In this document: in pieces, positions 1-7,679 of the stretch
How the letters are laid out: each line of letters opens with the position of its first letter
How positions within the stretch are numbered: the first letter of the stretch is position 1
Position numbers and translations under genes: made by a program
Origin: Methanolinea sp.
GTDB taxonomy: Archaea; Halobacteriota; Methanomicrobia; Methanomicrobiales; Methanospirillaceae
Assembly (NCBI GenBank): GCA_018263335.1
Contig: JADFCY010000008.1
Location: 1-64,000 of the forward strand
Length of the DNA stretch: 64,000 bases
Direction of reading: 5' to 3'
Notes under the pieces: model-generated
The model's input: only the letters and a program-made list of their open reading frames with translations
What the model was told of the DNA's origin: nothing
Databases searched by the model: none

Positions 1-171
1 GGGCCTCTTTACCCTGCCTGCAGCCTGGGCATGCATGAACTTCTCTGCCCCGATGGCACATGCGTTGTAAATATCTTCGATCTTCTTGCCATCGTCAGAT
101 ACGATGACCTCCAGGTCATCGCACAGCGTTCCGCAGAACGGACAGATCACATCAGTGACTGATTGGGACAT
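1..171 (-). CDS. fwdB: Formylmethanofuran dehydrogenase subunit B, N-terminal fragment
   Basis: Subunit B is the molybdopterin-type catalytic subunit that reduces CO2 onto methanofuran in the first step of methanogenesis. Only the first 57 residues lie in the window; the gene runs off the left edge. The fragment begins with ATG directly after the fwdD stop, with no gap. It contains the signature CPFCGTLCDDLEV near residue 10, which is typical of FwdB/FmdB, and a further Cys near residue 42. The sequence cannot tell the tungsten (Fwd) form from the molybdenum (Fmd) form. fwdA and fwdC are expected just outside the window. Confidence 0.85.
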   Translation of the reverse strand, partial: MSQSVTDVICPFCGTLCDDLEVIVSDDGKKIEDIYNACAIGAEKFMHAQAAGRVKRP

Positions 172-573
172 TCAGGCTTCACCCCTGCATTTCTTCTGAA
201 CGAGTTCAACGGAGCTGAGCACCTTCTCGTTCATCGCGATCTCAACTTCGATAGGGGTTCCCTTAAAGGTAGGCATCCCGGTAGAGTAGGTGTTCGGGTT
301 GACCACCGAGTTAGCCCATGGTCCCATCGGGATGTAGGCAAGGCCTGGGTGGGGGCCCTGGGTGGCCTCCACCGCCTTTACCACCACATCCCCGTACTTG
401 CTCGTGACACGGACGTTTGTCCCTCGCCAGGCGCCGAGTTTCTTCAAGTCCGACGGATCCATCTCGATGATGCCGCAGGCTTTGGTATAGGCGTCCTTCT
501 CCTTTCCGCCTTCCATGGCCACTCCCTGCTGTATGGAGCGGCCGGTAATCAGGTTAAGTGCTACTTTGGCCAA
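172..573 (-). CDS. fwdD: Formylmethanofuran dehydrogenase subunit D
   Basis: A 133-residue protein of the molybdopterin-dinucleotide-binding fold that completes the cofactor pocket of FwdB. The start MAKVALNLITGRSIQQG and the segment CGIIEMDPSDLKKLG followed by VRVTSKYGDVVVKA are typical of FwdD, and the length fits the family. It lies between mvhD (14-bp gap) and fwdB (abutting), so it is part of the same transcript. Fwd and Fmd versions cannot be separated here. Confidence 0.9.
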   Translation of the reverse strand: MAKVALNLITGRSIQQGVAMEGGKEKDAYTKACGIIEMDPSDLKKLGAWRGTNVRVTSKYGDVVVKAVEATQGPHPGLAYIPMGPWANSVVNPNTYSTGMPTFKGTPIEVEIAMNEKVLSSVELVQKKCRGEA

Positions 574-587
574 TGTCTATCCCCCGA

Positions 588-1013
588 TCAGTGCCCGAAC
601 TCTTTCAACGGGCTGGGGCCAAGGCTGGTGACGGTGTCGACGACGTCTTTTACGACCACCGCCCACTTGGCGCCCTCGGATGCAGACACGAAGGTCATGC
701 GCAGCCGCTTGTCCTCAAGCCCGATGTTCTTGAGCAGGCTCTTTAATATGAACATCCTCTTCGCAGCCTTGTAGTTGCCCTCGAGGTAGTGGCAGTCGCC
801 GAAGTGGCAGCCTGAGACGAGCACCCCGTCTGCGCCATCAATGAAGGCCTTCATGATGAAGAGGGGGTCCACCCTCCCGGTACACATGACCCTGACGATA
901 CGGATGTCAGGGGGGTACTGGGTACGGGCGCTCCCTGCGAGGTCTGCACCGGCATACGAGCACCAGTTGCAGATGATCCCGAGGATCTGGGGTTTCCATT
1001 CTTTTTCTGCCAT
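588..1013 (-). CDS. mvhD: F420-non-reducing hydrogenase-type iron-sulfur subunit D (MvhD)
   Basis: MvhD carries a [2Fe-2S] cluster and passes electrons to HdrA in the electron-bifurcating heterodisulfide reductase complex. The 141 residues include the N-terminal CNWCSYAGADLAG motif and a later Cys group (VSGCHFGDCHY) expected of the family. Its start codon shares one base with the hdrA stop (TAATG). No mvhA or mvhG hydrogenase genes are present in the window. In Methanomicrobiales MvhD is often served by formate dehydrogenase or an F420-reducing enzyme instead; applying that here is inference. Confidence 0.92.
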   Translation of the reverse strand: MAEKEWKPQILGIICNWCSYAGADLAGSARTQYPPDIRIVRVMCTGRVDPLFIMKAFIDGADGVLVSGCHFGDCHYLEGNYKAAKRMFILKSLLKNIGLEDKRLRMTFVSASEGAKWAVVVKDVVDTVTSLGPSPLKEFGH

Positions 1014-3133
1014 TACTGCTCACCTCCAAGGAGGAAGGCATCTATCTGCGCCACGATCTGCGGGGTGGCAAAGTGCTGCATCCATATGGCTCCGCCAGGG
1101 CAGAACCCTCCGCAGGTGCCGCAGCCCTTGCACTTGGCCTCCGTCACCTGCATGACCTTCCTGCCGTCCTTCTCCACGAGAGACAGCGCCTGGTAGGGGC
1201 AGAGGTTCACGCACATGCCGCAGCCTGCGCACTTCTCCTCGATGCACTGGGCAAAGTAGGGCTCAAGCTCCACTTCTCCCATGTGGATCGGGATGCTTGC
1301 GGCCGAGGCGGCTCCTTCCGCGGATGCCACGGTGTCGGGGATATCCTTCGGCCCCTGGCAGACACCGGCAAGGAATACTCCTGCAGTGGTGGTCCCGCAC
1401 GGGTTGAGCTTCGGGTGAGCCTCGAGCAGCCACCCATCCATCGATTTCGAGACACCGAAGAGCTTCCGGGTCCGGTCGGTGTCCTCCGATGGCTGGACAG
1501 CGGCGGCGAGGACCACCATGTCCACCTCGAGGTTGATCGGGCGGTTGAGCAGGGTGTCCTCTGCATTGATGATAAGGTTCTTCGTGACCGGGTCTTCGAG
1601 GACGTTTGCGACACGGCCGCGCATGAACTTCGCACCCTCGTCCTGGATGCGGTAGTAGAACTCCTCGTACATCTTCCCGAAGGACCTGATGTCCATGTAG
1701 AAGAGGTAGGGCTGGCAGCCGGGGATCTTCTCGATGATCTGGTGGGCGTGCTTGAGGGAGTACATGCAGCAGAACCTGGAGCAGTATGGCTTGCCTACGC
1801 CGGTGTTGTCACGGGAGCCTGCACAGAGCAGGAAGGCGACCTTCATCGGGGTCTTGCCGTCGCTTGGCCTGACCAGGTGTCCCCCGGTGGGTCCGGATGC
1901 GCAGATCAGCCGCTCGAACTCGAGACTGTTGACAACGTTTTCGTACTTCTTGTATCCCCACTCCTCCTTCTTCTCGATGGGGAACATTTCGTACCCGAGC
2001 GCAAGGACAGCGGTTCCCACCTTGACCTTGACGAGCTCGTCCTTCATCTCGAGGTCGATCGCCTTTTTGTCCCCGCAGGCCTCGACACACAGGCCGCACT
2101 TGACGCAGGAGTCGAAGTCCACGGTATAGATGAGTGGCACGACCTGGGGGTGGTAGATGTAGATGGCCTTCCTTGGCTTCATGCCCATCTCGAAGGGGTT
2201 CGGCTTGATGACCGGGCAGACTGCGTCGCAGTCGCCACAGCCGTTGCAGCCGCCTCCGACTATACCCTTTGCCTCGGCTTCTGCCGGGGTGAGCACCCCG
2301 CGGGCTTTCCGGCGGATGGTGACATCGAAGTTGCCGATGTACCCTTCCACCTCAGCGACCTCGGCATAGGTCATCAGCTCGATGTTCGGGTTCCTGCCGA
2401 CGTCCACCATCTTCGGGGTGAGGATGCACTGCGAGCAGTCGAGCGTCGGGAAGGTCTTGTCGAGCTGGGACATGCGCCCGCCGATGGTCGGGTTCTTCTC
2501 GATGAGATAGGTCTTGATCCCGGCGTTCGCGAGGTCGAGTGCAGCCTGCATGCCGGCGACTCCTGCGCCGACGACCATGGCGGCCTTCTCTACTGGGACG
2601 CTTTTTGGGACCAGGTCCTGGAGGAGAGAGGCTTTTGCGACGGCGATGCGGATCGCGTCCTTTGCCTTGCTTGTCGCCCCCTCGCGGTCGTGCATGTGCA
2701 CCCAGGAGCCCTGTTCGCGGATGTTGGCCATCTCGAAGCGGAACGGGTTCAGGCCTCCGGTCTTCGTCGCGGTCCTGAACGTCGGCTCGTGAAGACGCGG
2801 GGAGCAGGCAGCCACGACGATGCCGGTGAGCTTGTGCTCCTTGATATCGTCCTCGATCTTCTTCTGGCCCGGCGTGGAGCACATGTACTGGTAGTTGTCC
2901 ACGTGGGCCACGTTCGGAAGTGTCTTTACGTATTCCTGTACGGCAGGAATATCCACGGACCCGGCGATATTGGTCCCGCAGTGGCAGATATAGACTCCTA
3001 CGCGGGCGTCTTTGCCCAATGCTTTCTCTGGGGATGCTGCAGGGGCGGCAGTTGCGGGTGCGGCTGCCTTTGCCGCGGCCTTCTTGGTCTCTTTCTTTGC
3101 AGCGGGCTCTTTCTTGGTCTTCTTCTCAGCCAT
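1013..3133 (-). CDS. hdrA: CoB-CoM heterodisulfide reductase subunit A
   Basis: The flavin subunit at which electrons bifurcate between ferredoxin and the CoM-S-S-CoB heterodisulfide. The 706 residues comprise an Ala/Lys-rich head (about 1-40), a CHCGTNIAGSVD motif, a Rossmann FAD site (VVGAGVAGMQAA), the segment LDCSQCILTPKM, and four Cys clusters: CNGCGDCDAVCP, CVKCGLCVEACG, CAGCGMCVNLCP and CKGCGTCGGFCP. At SRFCCMYS, where some methanococci carry selenocysteine, ordinary Cys is used. The Ala/Lys-rich extension before the conserved core is unusual and may be a flexible tether. It sits inside an hdrCBA-mvhD-fwd transcript. Confidence 0.96.
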   Translation of the reverse strand: MAEKKTKKEPAAKKETKKAAAKAAAPATAAPAASPEKALGKDARVGVYICHCGTNIAGSVDIPAVQEYVKTLPNVAHVDNYQYMCSTPGQKKIEDDIKEHKLTGIVVAACSPRLHEPTFRTATKTGGLNPFRFEMANIREQGSWVHMHDREGATSKAKDAIRIAVAKASLLQDLVPKSVPVEKAAMVVGAGVAGMQAALDLANAGIKTYLIEKNPTIGGRMSQLDKTFPTLDCSQCILTPKMVDVGRNPNIELMTYAEVAEVEGYIGNFDVTIRRKARGVLTPAEAEAKGIVGGGCNGCGDCDAVCPVIKPNPFEMGMKPRKAIYIYHPQVVPLIYTVDFDSCVKCGLCVEACGDKKAIDLEMKDELVKVKVGTAVLALGYEMFPIEKKEEWGYKKYENVVNSLEFERLICASGPTGGHLVRPSDGKTPMKVAFLLCAGSRDNTGVGKPYCSRFCCMYSLKHAHQIIEKIPGCQPYLFYMDIRSFGKMYEEFYYRIQDEGAKFMRGRVANVLEDPVTKNLIINAEDTLLNRPINLEVDMVVLAAAVQPSEDTDRTRKLFGVSKSMDGWLLEAHPKLNPCGTTTAGVFLAGVCQGPKDIPDTVASAEGAASAASIPIHMGEVELEPYFAQCIEEKCAGCGMCVNLCPYQALSLVEKDGRKVMQVTEAKCKGCGTCGGFCPGGAIWMQHFATPQIVAQIDAFLLGGEQ

Positions 3134-3148
3134 TCTTGTAACCTCCCT

Positions 3149-4039
3149 TTAAAGCACCTTCTTCAGGAACGGCTCGCAGCTGATGCCGTGAAGGTCAAGT
3201 GCAAGTTCCTGCGGGGTCATTCCCTGGGCCAGGCCCAGCAGTTCACAGTAGTGGAGTACGGGCAGGTTGTAGCTCACGCCGAACTTCTCCTGGATCTCGA
3301 TCTGGCCGCGGTCGAACTGGAGCTGGCAGAACGGGCATACTTCGGTGAGGGCGTCGACCTTTGCCTCCATCAGGTTGATCATCTTCTCGTTCGTGATGTC
3401 GAGTGAGTGGACAAGGTCGTAGCCGCGCACACCGCCCCCGGCTCCGCAGCAGAGCATCTTGTTCCGGTATTCGACCGGCTCTGCGCCCAGTGCCGCGACC
3501 ATCTCCTCCATCCAGGTGGGGTGCTCGGTGGTGCCGAAGTGCCGCTCCTTCCTGGGCTTCATCAGGTGGCAGCCATAGTGGACTGCGATCCGGGTCCCGG
3601 TGAGCGGGACTTTCACGCTGTCCCTGATCTTCTGGACGCCGACAATTGCAGGGTCATAGAAGAGCTCTGCGAGGTGCCATACGTCGATGGTCCCCTTGAA
3701 TTCCATGTCGATGCCCTTCAGCACCTCGTTTACTCCTTCTCGGAGCTCCTTGTGGTGCTTGAGCTTGTGGTTGACCTCCCATATTGACTTGTAGCAGCCG
3801 TTGCAGATGAGTGCGATATCCTTCTTCATCTGCTCGGCAAGTACGAGGTTCCGGGCGGCCATGGCATACCAGACATTGAGGTCAATCGACCCGAACGCAC
3901 CCGGTGCGGGACAGCAGCTTGCACCTTCCAGGTCAAGGAGCTTGATACCCAGTTTTTCGGCAGTTTTATATGAAGCCGATTCGGCGCCGGGGTAACGGTT
4001 CGGGGCGATGCAGCCGAGGAAGAATGCATATTCACGCAT
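3149..4039 (-). CDS. hdrB: CoB-CoM heterodisulfide reductase subunit B
   Basis: The catalytic subunit that reduces CoM-S-S-CoB, using two non-cubane [4Fe-4S] clusters. The 296 residues show both CCG-domain Cys sets: SCCPAPGAF, CNGCYKS, YGCHLMKP, LCCGAGGG and CPFCQLQF. The length matches HdrB of cytosolic HdrABC enzymes; there are no membrane segments, so it is not the HdrDE type. It is preceded by hdrC (6-bp gap) and followed by hdrA (15-bp gap). Confidence 0.95.
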   Translation of the reverse strand: MREYAFFLGCIAPNRYPGAESASYKTAEKLGIKLLDLEGASCCPAPGAFGSIDLNVWYAMAARNLVLAEQMKKDIALICNGCYKSIWEVNHKLKHHKELREGVNEVLKGIDMEFKGTIDVWHLAELFYDPAIVGVQKIRDSVKVPLTGTRIAVHYGCHLMKPRKERHFGTTEHPTWMEEMVAALGAEPVEYRNKMLCCGAGGGVRGYDLVHSLDITNEKMINLMEAKVDALTEVCPFCQLQFDRGQIEIQEKFGVSYNLPVLHYCELLGLAQGMTPQELALDLHGISCEPFLKKVL

Positions 4040-4045
4040 GTGAAC

Positions 4046-4627
4046 TCACCCCTCCCTTTCCTTGACAATACGGTCTGCATTCTTTTTCAGTTCGAAATAG
4101 TCCAGGATATACTGGATGCCTTTTACGTATTTGGGGAATCCGTGTGTGGTTGGCGGATCCGCGGGCAGGCCGAGTTTCTTCCGGGCTGCCCTGTTCACGT
4201 CGTTGTTGGGGACGCCGTGGCCGGTAGTATAGATTGCCTGGACGGTCTTTAAGAAATTGACCGGGATGATGTCCCTCTTGAATGCGAGGTTCCTCATCGC
4301 CATGATGACATCAGTCGGGGCGATGTCCCTTGGGCAGCGGTCCGTGCAGCTGTAGCAGGTGGTGCAGAGCCACAGGTCCGGGTCGGTCAGGGCTTCATCC
4401 TCGAGCCCGAGGAGCCCTCTCCGGACGAATTTGCGGATCCGGTAGGAGCTGCGTGGTGCGGACGGGCAGGACGCGGTGCAGGTCCCGCACTGGTAGCACA
4501 TGTGCGGGATGGTCATCGAGATCTTCTCTACGGTCTTCGTAAACTCTGGATGGCGCTCGTCCTCGTAAAGACGGGTGTCGGCGAGTTTCTTCTCGAGTGC
4601 TTCAGGGTATCCTTTTGTTCTGGCCAT
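4046..4627 (-). CDS. hdrC: CoB-CoM heterodisulfide reductase subunit C
   Basis: A small electron-transfer subunit linking HdrA to HdrB. Its 193 residues hold two [4Fe-4S] motifs, CYQCGTCTASCP and CTTCYSCTDRCP, with the helical flanks typical of HdrC. It lies 9 bp after fwdF in the direction of transcription. The unusual neighbour is the polyferredoxin of formylmethanofuran dehydrogenase, which fits a physical Hdr-Fwd complex. Confidence 0.95.
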   Translation of the reverse strand: MARTKGYPEALEKKLADTRLYEDERHPEFTKTVEKISMTIPHMCYQCGTCTASCPSAPRSSYRIRKFVRRGLLGLEDEALTDPDLWLCTTCYSCTDRCPRDIAPTDVIMAMRNLAFKRDIIPVNFLKTVQAIYTTGHGVPNNDVNRAARKKLGLPADPPTTHGFPKYVKGIQYILDYFELKKNADRIVKEREG

Positions 4628-4636
4628 GTATGTCCC

Positions 4637-5800
4637 TCACGCCTTCTCCATCATCTTGAGCTGGACGCTTCCGGGGGTATCCTCCTTCACCTTGGAGGTC
4701 CTCGGGGTGCACAGCTTCTCCTTGATCTTGTTGAAGAGGTCGGTCTCCTTGCCCTTCACCCGGACACCGGTGCGGTGAAGCCGGATGATGTCCTCACCGG
4801 GGCAGGCATTCACACAGGCACCGCAGAGGATGCAGTAGTCCTTGTTGACGGCGATGGTCGGCTCGATCTTGCCCTTCAAGTCCGCAGCCTTCGGGGGGGT
4901 CGGCAGGTAGATGGCATTCGCGGGGCAGACCTCTACGCAGGTGGAGCAGCCTCCGGGGCACTTCTCGGGGAAGAACTCGATGTCGCCCTCGAAGAGCTTC
5001 TCGACGGTGATGGCCTCTGTCGGGCAGTTCCGGGAGCACCAGGTGCAGGTGCAGCACATCTTCTGGTCGATGTCCACCTCTCCGGGGAGTTTCTTCCCCT
5101 CGATGACCTCGCGCTCGACAGTGATACACTCCTCGGGGCAGAGCTCGACGCAGACCTTGCATGCATCGCAGCGGCTCTCGTCCCAGACGACCTCGCCCTC
5201 GACCTTGCCTGATTCTGCGGTAAACGCCTTGTGCTTCACGTCAATCGCGGGGCATACCGCACCGCAGATGCCGCAGAGGGTGCACTTCTCGTCGTCGACC
5301 TTGAAGGTGATCTTGCTCTTCAGTGCCTCCTGGCGCTCCTTTGCGCCTTCCTTCGCCCCCTCGTACTCGGGGACGTCCCGGACGATGGCCTCGCGGGGGC
5401 ATACCTCCTCGCAGATGGTGCACCGGACGCACTTCTCGTCGTCGATGTCGGCCACCATGTCGTATTGCGGGAATCCTTCCTTCTCCACGATGGGAAGGCG
5501 TTCTTCCCCGTCAATCTTGAGCGTCAGGGCATTGAACGGGCACATCACCACGCAAACGCCGCAGTAGGAGCACTTCACCTCGTCGATGTCGACAGGTGCT
5601 GCGTACCCTACCGCTCCACGGCGGGTCGCACCTACGAGCCCGAGTGCGATGGCCTCCTCGGGGCAGGCCTCCACGCAGATGCCGCACCCGGTGCAGACCT
5701 CGGAGTTGAGCACAAGGTTGTTCACCTGCTGGAGAAGTCTCTGCTCGCAGATGACGTTCACGCCATCCCTCATCTTCTTGAATTTTGGAAACAGTGTCAT
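4637..5800 (-). CDS. fwdF: Polyferredoxin, formylmethanofuran dehydrogenase subunit F
   Basis: A 387-residue polyferredoxin that would wire low-potential electrons from the Hdr core to the CO2-reducing Fwd core. I count eight CxxCxxCxxxCP-type motifs: CTGCGICVEACP, CSYCGVCVVMCP, CVRCTICEEVCP, CTLCGICGAVCP, CDACKVCVELCP, CCTCTWCSRNCP, CPGGCSTCVEVCP (one residue longer) and CILCGACVNACP. Eight clusters and this length fit FwdF. MvhB, another polyferredoxin, is the alternative, but the fwdG and fwdD/B neighbours favour FwdF. Confidence 0.88.
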   Translation of the reverse strand: MTLFPKFKKMRDGVNVICEQRLLQQVNNLVLNSEVCTGCGICVEACPEEAIALGLVGATRRGAVGYAAPVDIDEVKCSYCGVCVVMCPFNALTLKIDGEERLPIVEKEGFPQYDMVADIDDEKCVRCTICEEVCPREAIVRDVPEYEGAKEGAKERQEALKSKITFKVDDEKCTLCGICGAVCPAIDVKHKAFTAESGKVEGEVVWDESRCDACKVCVELCPEECITVEREVIEGKKLPGEVDIDQKMCCTCTWCSRNCPTEAITVEKLFEGDIEFFPEKCPGGCSTCVEVCPANAIYLPTPPKAADLKGKIEPTIAVNKDYCILCGACVNACPGEDIIRLHRTGVRVKGKETDLFNKIKEKLCTPRTSKVKEDTPGSVQLKMMEKA

Positions 5801-5834
5801 GGGGTATCCTCACGATTCTCCTGTAGTCACACGT

Positions 5835-6098
5835 TCATACCTTGGCCTCTGAGGGCACCGCTCCCCGGCCTGCCAGCCTTATCACGTCATGCGGACAGGC
5901 TTCGACGCAGACTCCACATCCGGCGCACAACTCTGACTTAAAATCGAGAATCATGGCCTTTCCGTGCCTCACCCTGTAGATCTTCTCGTTTGTTGCGGGA
6001 TCCACGGTGAAGAGTTCGAGTGCATCGACGGGGCATGCCACCACACAGTTGTTGCAACCGGTACAACGGTCCATGTTCACGTGTAATGCAAATGCCAT
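5835..6098 (-). CDS. fwdG: Ferredoxin-type subunit G of formylmethanofuran dehydrogenase
   Basis: An 87-residue protein with two [4Fe-4S] motifs, CTGCNNCVVACP near residue 12 and CAGCGVCVEACP near residue 57. It is the first gene of the minus-strand operon, 34 bp before fwdF. Position and size match FwdG, which shuttles electrons to the catalytic core. A generic 2[4Fe-4S] ferredoxin cannot be excluded on sequence alone. The leader upstream contains a 16-bp perfect palindrome and an AT-rich promoter region. Confidence 0.8.
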   Translation of the reverse strand: MAFALHVNMDRCTGCNNCVVACPVDALELFTVDPATNEKIYRVRHGKAMILDFKSELCAGCGVCVEACPHDVIRLAGRGAVPSEAKV

Positions 6099-6116
6099 TC
6101 TTTTTCACGCACCAGC

Positions 6117-6132
6117 TTTCAATCGATTGAAA
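6117..6132. promoter_or_regulatory. 16-bp perfect palindrome in the fwd/hdr leader
   Basis: TTTCAATCGATTGAAA is a perfect inverted repeat 19 bp upstream of the fwdG start. A TATA-like box on the minus strand (TTTATCTATATA, about 6159-6170) lies further upstream, so the palindrome would fall near or just after the transcription start, a typical repressor or activator site. Tfx of Methanothermobacter is known to bind downstream of the fmdECB promoter; a link to this site is inference. Confidence 0.5.
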
Positions 6133-6524
6133 AATCGACTAAAAAACAATAGTTAACGTATATAGATAAACCTGTCTGATTTTTCCGGCCGAATTGGGAA
6201 AAACGTGCATGTGAAGGTAAAAAATAAGAGTTAACTCATCTCAAAAATCAACAACAAAAATCTTAAAAACCCCGTAAATTGCTGCGTTTTCACCGGTCAT
6301 GACTATTCAAAAAGTCAAATAAAAATGTTTATAGCCAGGGTTACCATTGGTGAGGGAAACTTTTATCCTGAATGAAAAAATCCCTCGCTTTTGAGCCAGT
6401 CCCAACCCCAGGTCCCGTGACCTCAACGGTTGAATCCGGTATCCATCAGGCCCTGTGCGGGACTATTTAGAAAATTTCTTCTGCAATCATCATGGTACCC
6501 ATTCTCCATAAGGAGAATAATTGC
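6133..6524. promoter_or_regulatory. Divergent promoter region between fwdG and ftr
   Basis: About 390 bp without a gene and much richer in A/T than the flanks. On the minus strand the best box A candidate lies near 6159-6170. On the plus strand TGTTTATAG at 6328-6336 is a plausible box A for ftr. I see no structured RNA or small ORF that I can support. Confidence 0.45.
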
Positions 6525-7409
6525 ATGCAATTGAACGGTGTAACTATCGACGACACGTACGCGGAGGCGTTTCCGACATGGATTGCCCGCGTGATCATCA
6601 CTGCGGTGACAGAGGAATGGGCAAAGAAAGCGGCCACCGAGGCGACGGGTTTTGCCACGTCCGCCATTGGCTGCCCCTGCGAGGCGGGGATCGAATCGGT
6701 GCTCCGCCCGGACGAGACGCCTGATGGAAGGCCGGGGGTATCGATCCTCATCTGCGCATCAAAGAAGAAACTCAAAGAGCAGGTCGTCGAGCGCCTGGCG
6801 GAGTGCGTCCTCACCTCTCCCACCACCGCAGTCTTCAACGGGCTCGCCGGCACCGAAGAGAAGATACCGGTCAAGCTGCACTTCTTCGGCGATGGCCACG
6901 AGTACCAGAAGGAAGTGGGAGGCCGCAAATGCTGGGTCATCCCGATCATGGAGGGTGAATATGTCGGCGAAGAGGAATTCGGGATCGTCAAAGGCGTCGC
7001 GGGCGGCAATTTCTTCGTGATGGGGGAGAACCAGATGGCGGCCCTCATGGGGGCCCAGGCGGCATCGGACGCAATTGCAAGTGTGAAAGGGGTCATCACG
7101 AGCTTCCCGGGAGGGGTTGTTGCGAGTGGCTCGAAGGTGGGGTCAAACAAGTACAAGTTCATGCCAGCGAGCACGAACGAGAAGTACTGTCCCACCCTCC
7201 GCGAGAAGGTACCCGACAGCAAGGTGCCTGCGGGGATCACTGCCGTGTATGAGATCGTCATCGACGGCCTTGACGAGAAGGCCGTCTCCGAGGCGATGGC
7301 CAAGGGGATCAAGGCTGCCGTCAAAGTCCCGGGAGTCAAGTTCATCAGCGCCGGGAACTTCGGAGGCTCTCTCGGGCCGTTCAGGATCGACCTGCACAAG
7401 ATCCTCTGA
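6525..7409 (+). CDS. ftr: Formylmethanofuran:tetrahydromethanopterin formyltransferase
   Basis: Ftr moves the formyl group from methanofuran to tetrahydromethanopterin, the second step of CO2 reduction. The 294 residues match the family length. Recognisable segments are the N-terminal VTIDDTYAEAFPTW, GFATSAIGCPCEAG and the C-terminal ISAGNFGGSLGPF. I start at ATG 6525, which has an AGGAG ribosome site at 6511-6515; an upstream in-frame ATG at 6492 lacks one. It is divergent from the fwd/hdr operon, whose product it consumes. Confidence 0.95.
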   Translation: MQLNGVTIDDTYAEAFPTWIARVIITAVTEEWAKKAATEATGFATSAIGCPCEAGIESVLRPDETPDGRPGVSILICASKKKLKEQVVERLAECVLTSPTTAVFNGLAGTEEKIPVKLHFFGDGHEYQKEVGGRKCWVIPIMEGEYVGEEEFGIVKGVAGGNFFVMGENQMAALMGAQAASDAIASVKGVITSFPGGVVASGSKVGSNKYKFMPASTNEKYCPTLREKVPDSKVPAGITAVYEIVIDGLDEKAVSEAMAKGIKAAVKVPGVKFISAGNFGGSLGPFRIDLHKIL

Positions 7410-7441
7410 CCCCCTCTCTTTCTCTCGTTTGAACTCGATCG

Positions 7442-7454
7442 ATTTTTTTTTATA
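7442..7454 (+). promoter_or_regulatory. T-run and box A between ftr and the marker-11 operon
   Basis: An oligo-T tract running into TATAG. It can end ftr transcription and, as TTTATAG at 7448-7454, can serve as box A for the next operon. Initiation about 25 bp downstream would give the marker-11 transcript a leader of roughly 200 nt. That leader has short GC hairpins such as GGGGAACATCCCC but no ORF I can support. Confidence 0.4.
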
Positions 7455-7679
7455 GCTTATTGCCGGATATTTTGTTCACGAAAATTTCGGTGACAAAAAG
7501 CAGCCGCTGTTTGCGACCTCCATGTTGATACCCCGCAGGGTCCGTGCCTCAAAAAAAAGGGGGCGTCCCCGCAACGGAAGGGGAACATCCCCCTCTCGCG
7601 GGCGTGAAGGGGTGGAGGACCGCGACACACTCCCCTGTGTCCGGCAGACCTGCACAGGGCACCGTCCCCCAGGTGGATC

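Noticed and set aside
1013-3133. Selenocysteine in HdrA
   Set aside because: The gene uses ordinary Cys codons at the relevant site, and no in-frame TGA occurs.
1073-3406. A 777-codon open frame opposite hdrA and hdrB
   Set aside because: It is a shadow of high-GC coding sequence; hdrA and hdrB on the other strand have clear motifs, and the frame shows no recognisable domains.
6467-7399. A 310-codon frame antisense to ftr
   Set aside because: ftr is unmistakable, and the antisense frame is compositionally biased and without motifs.
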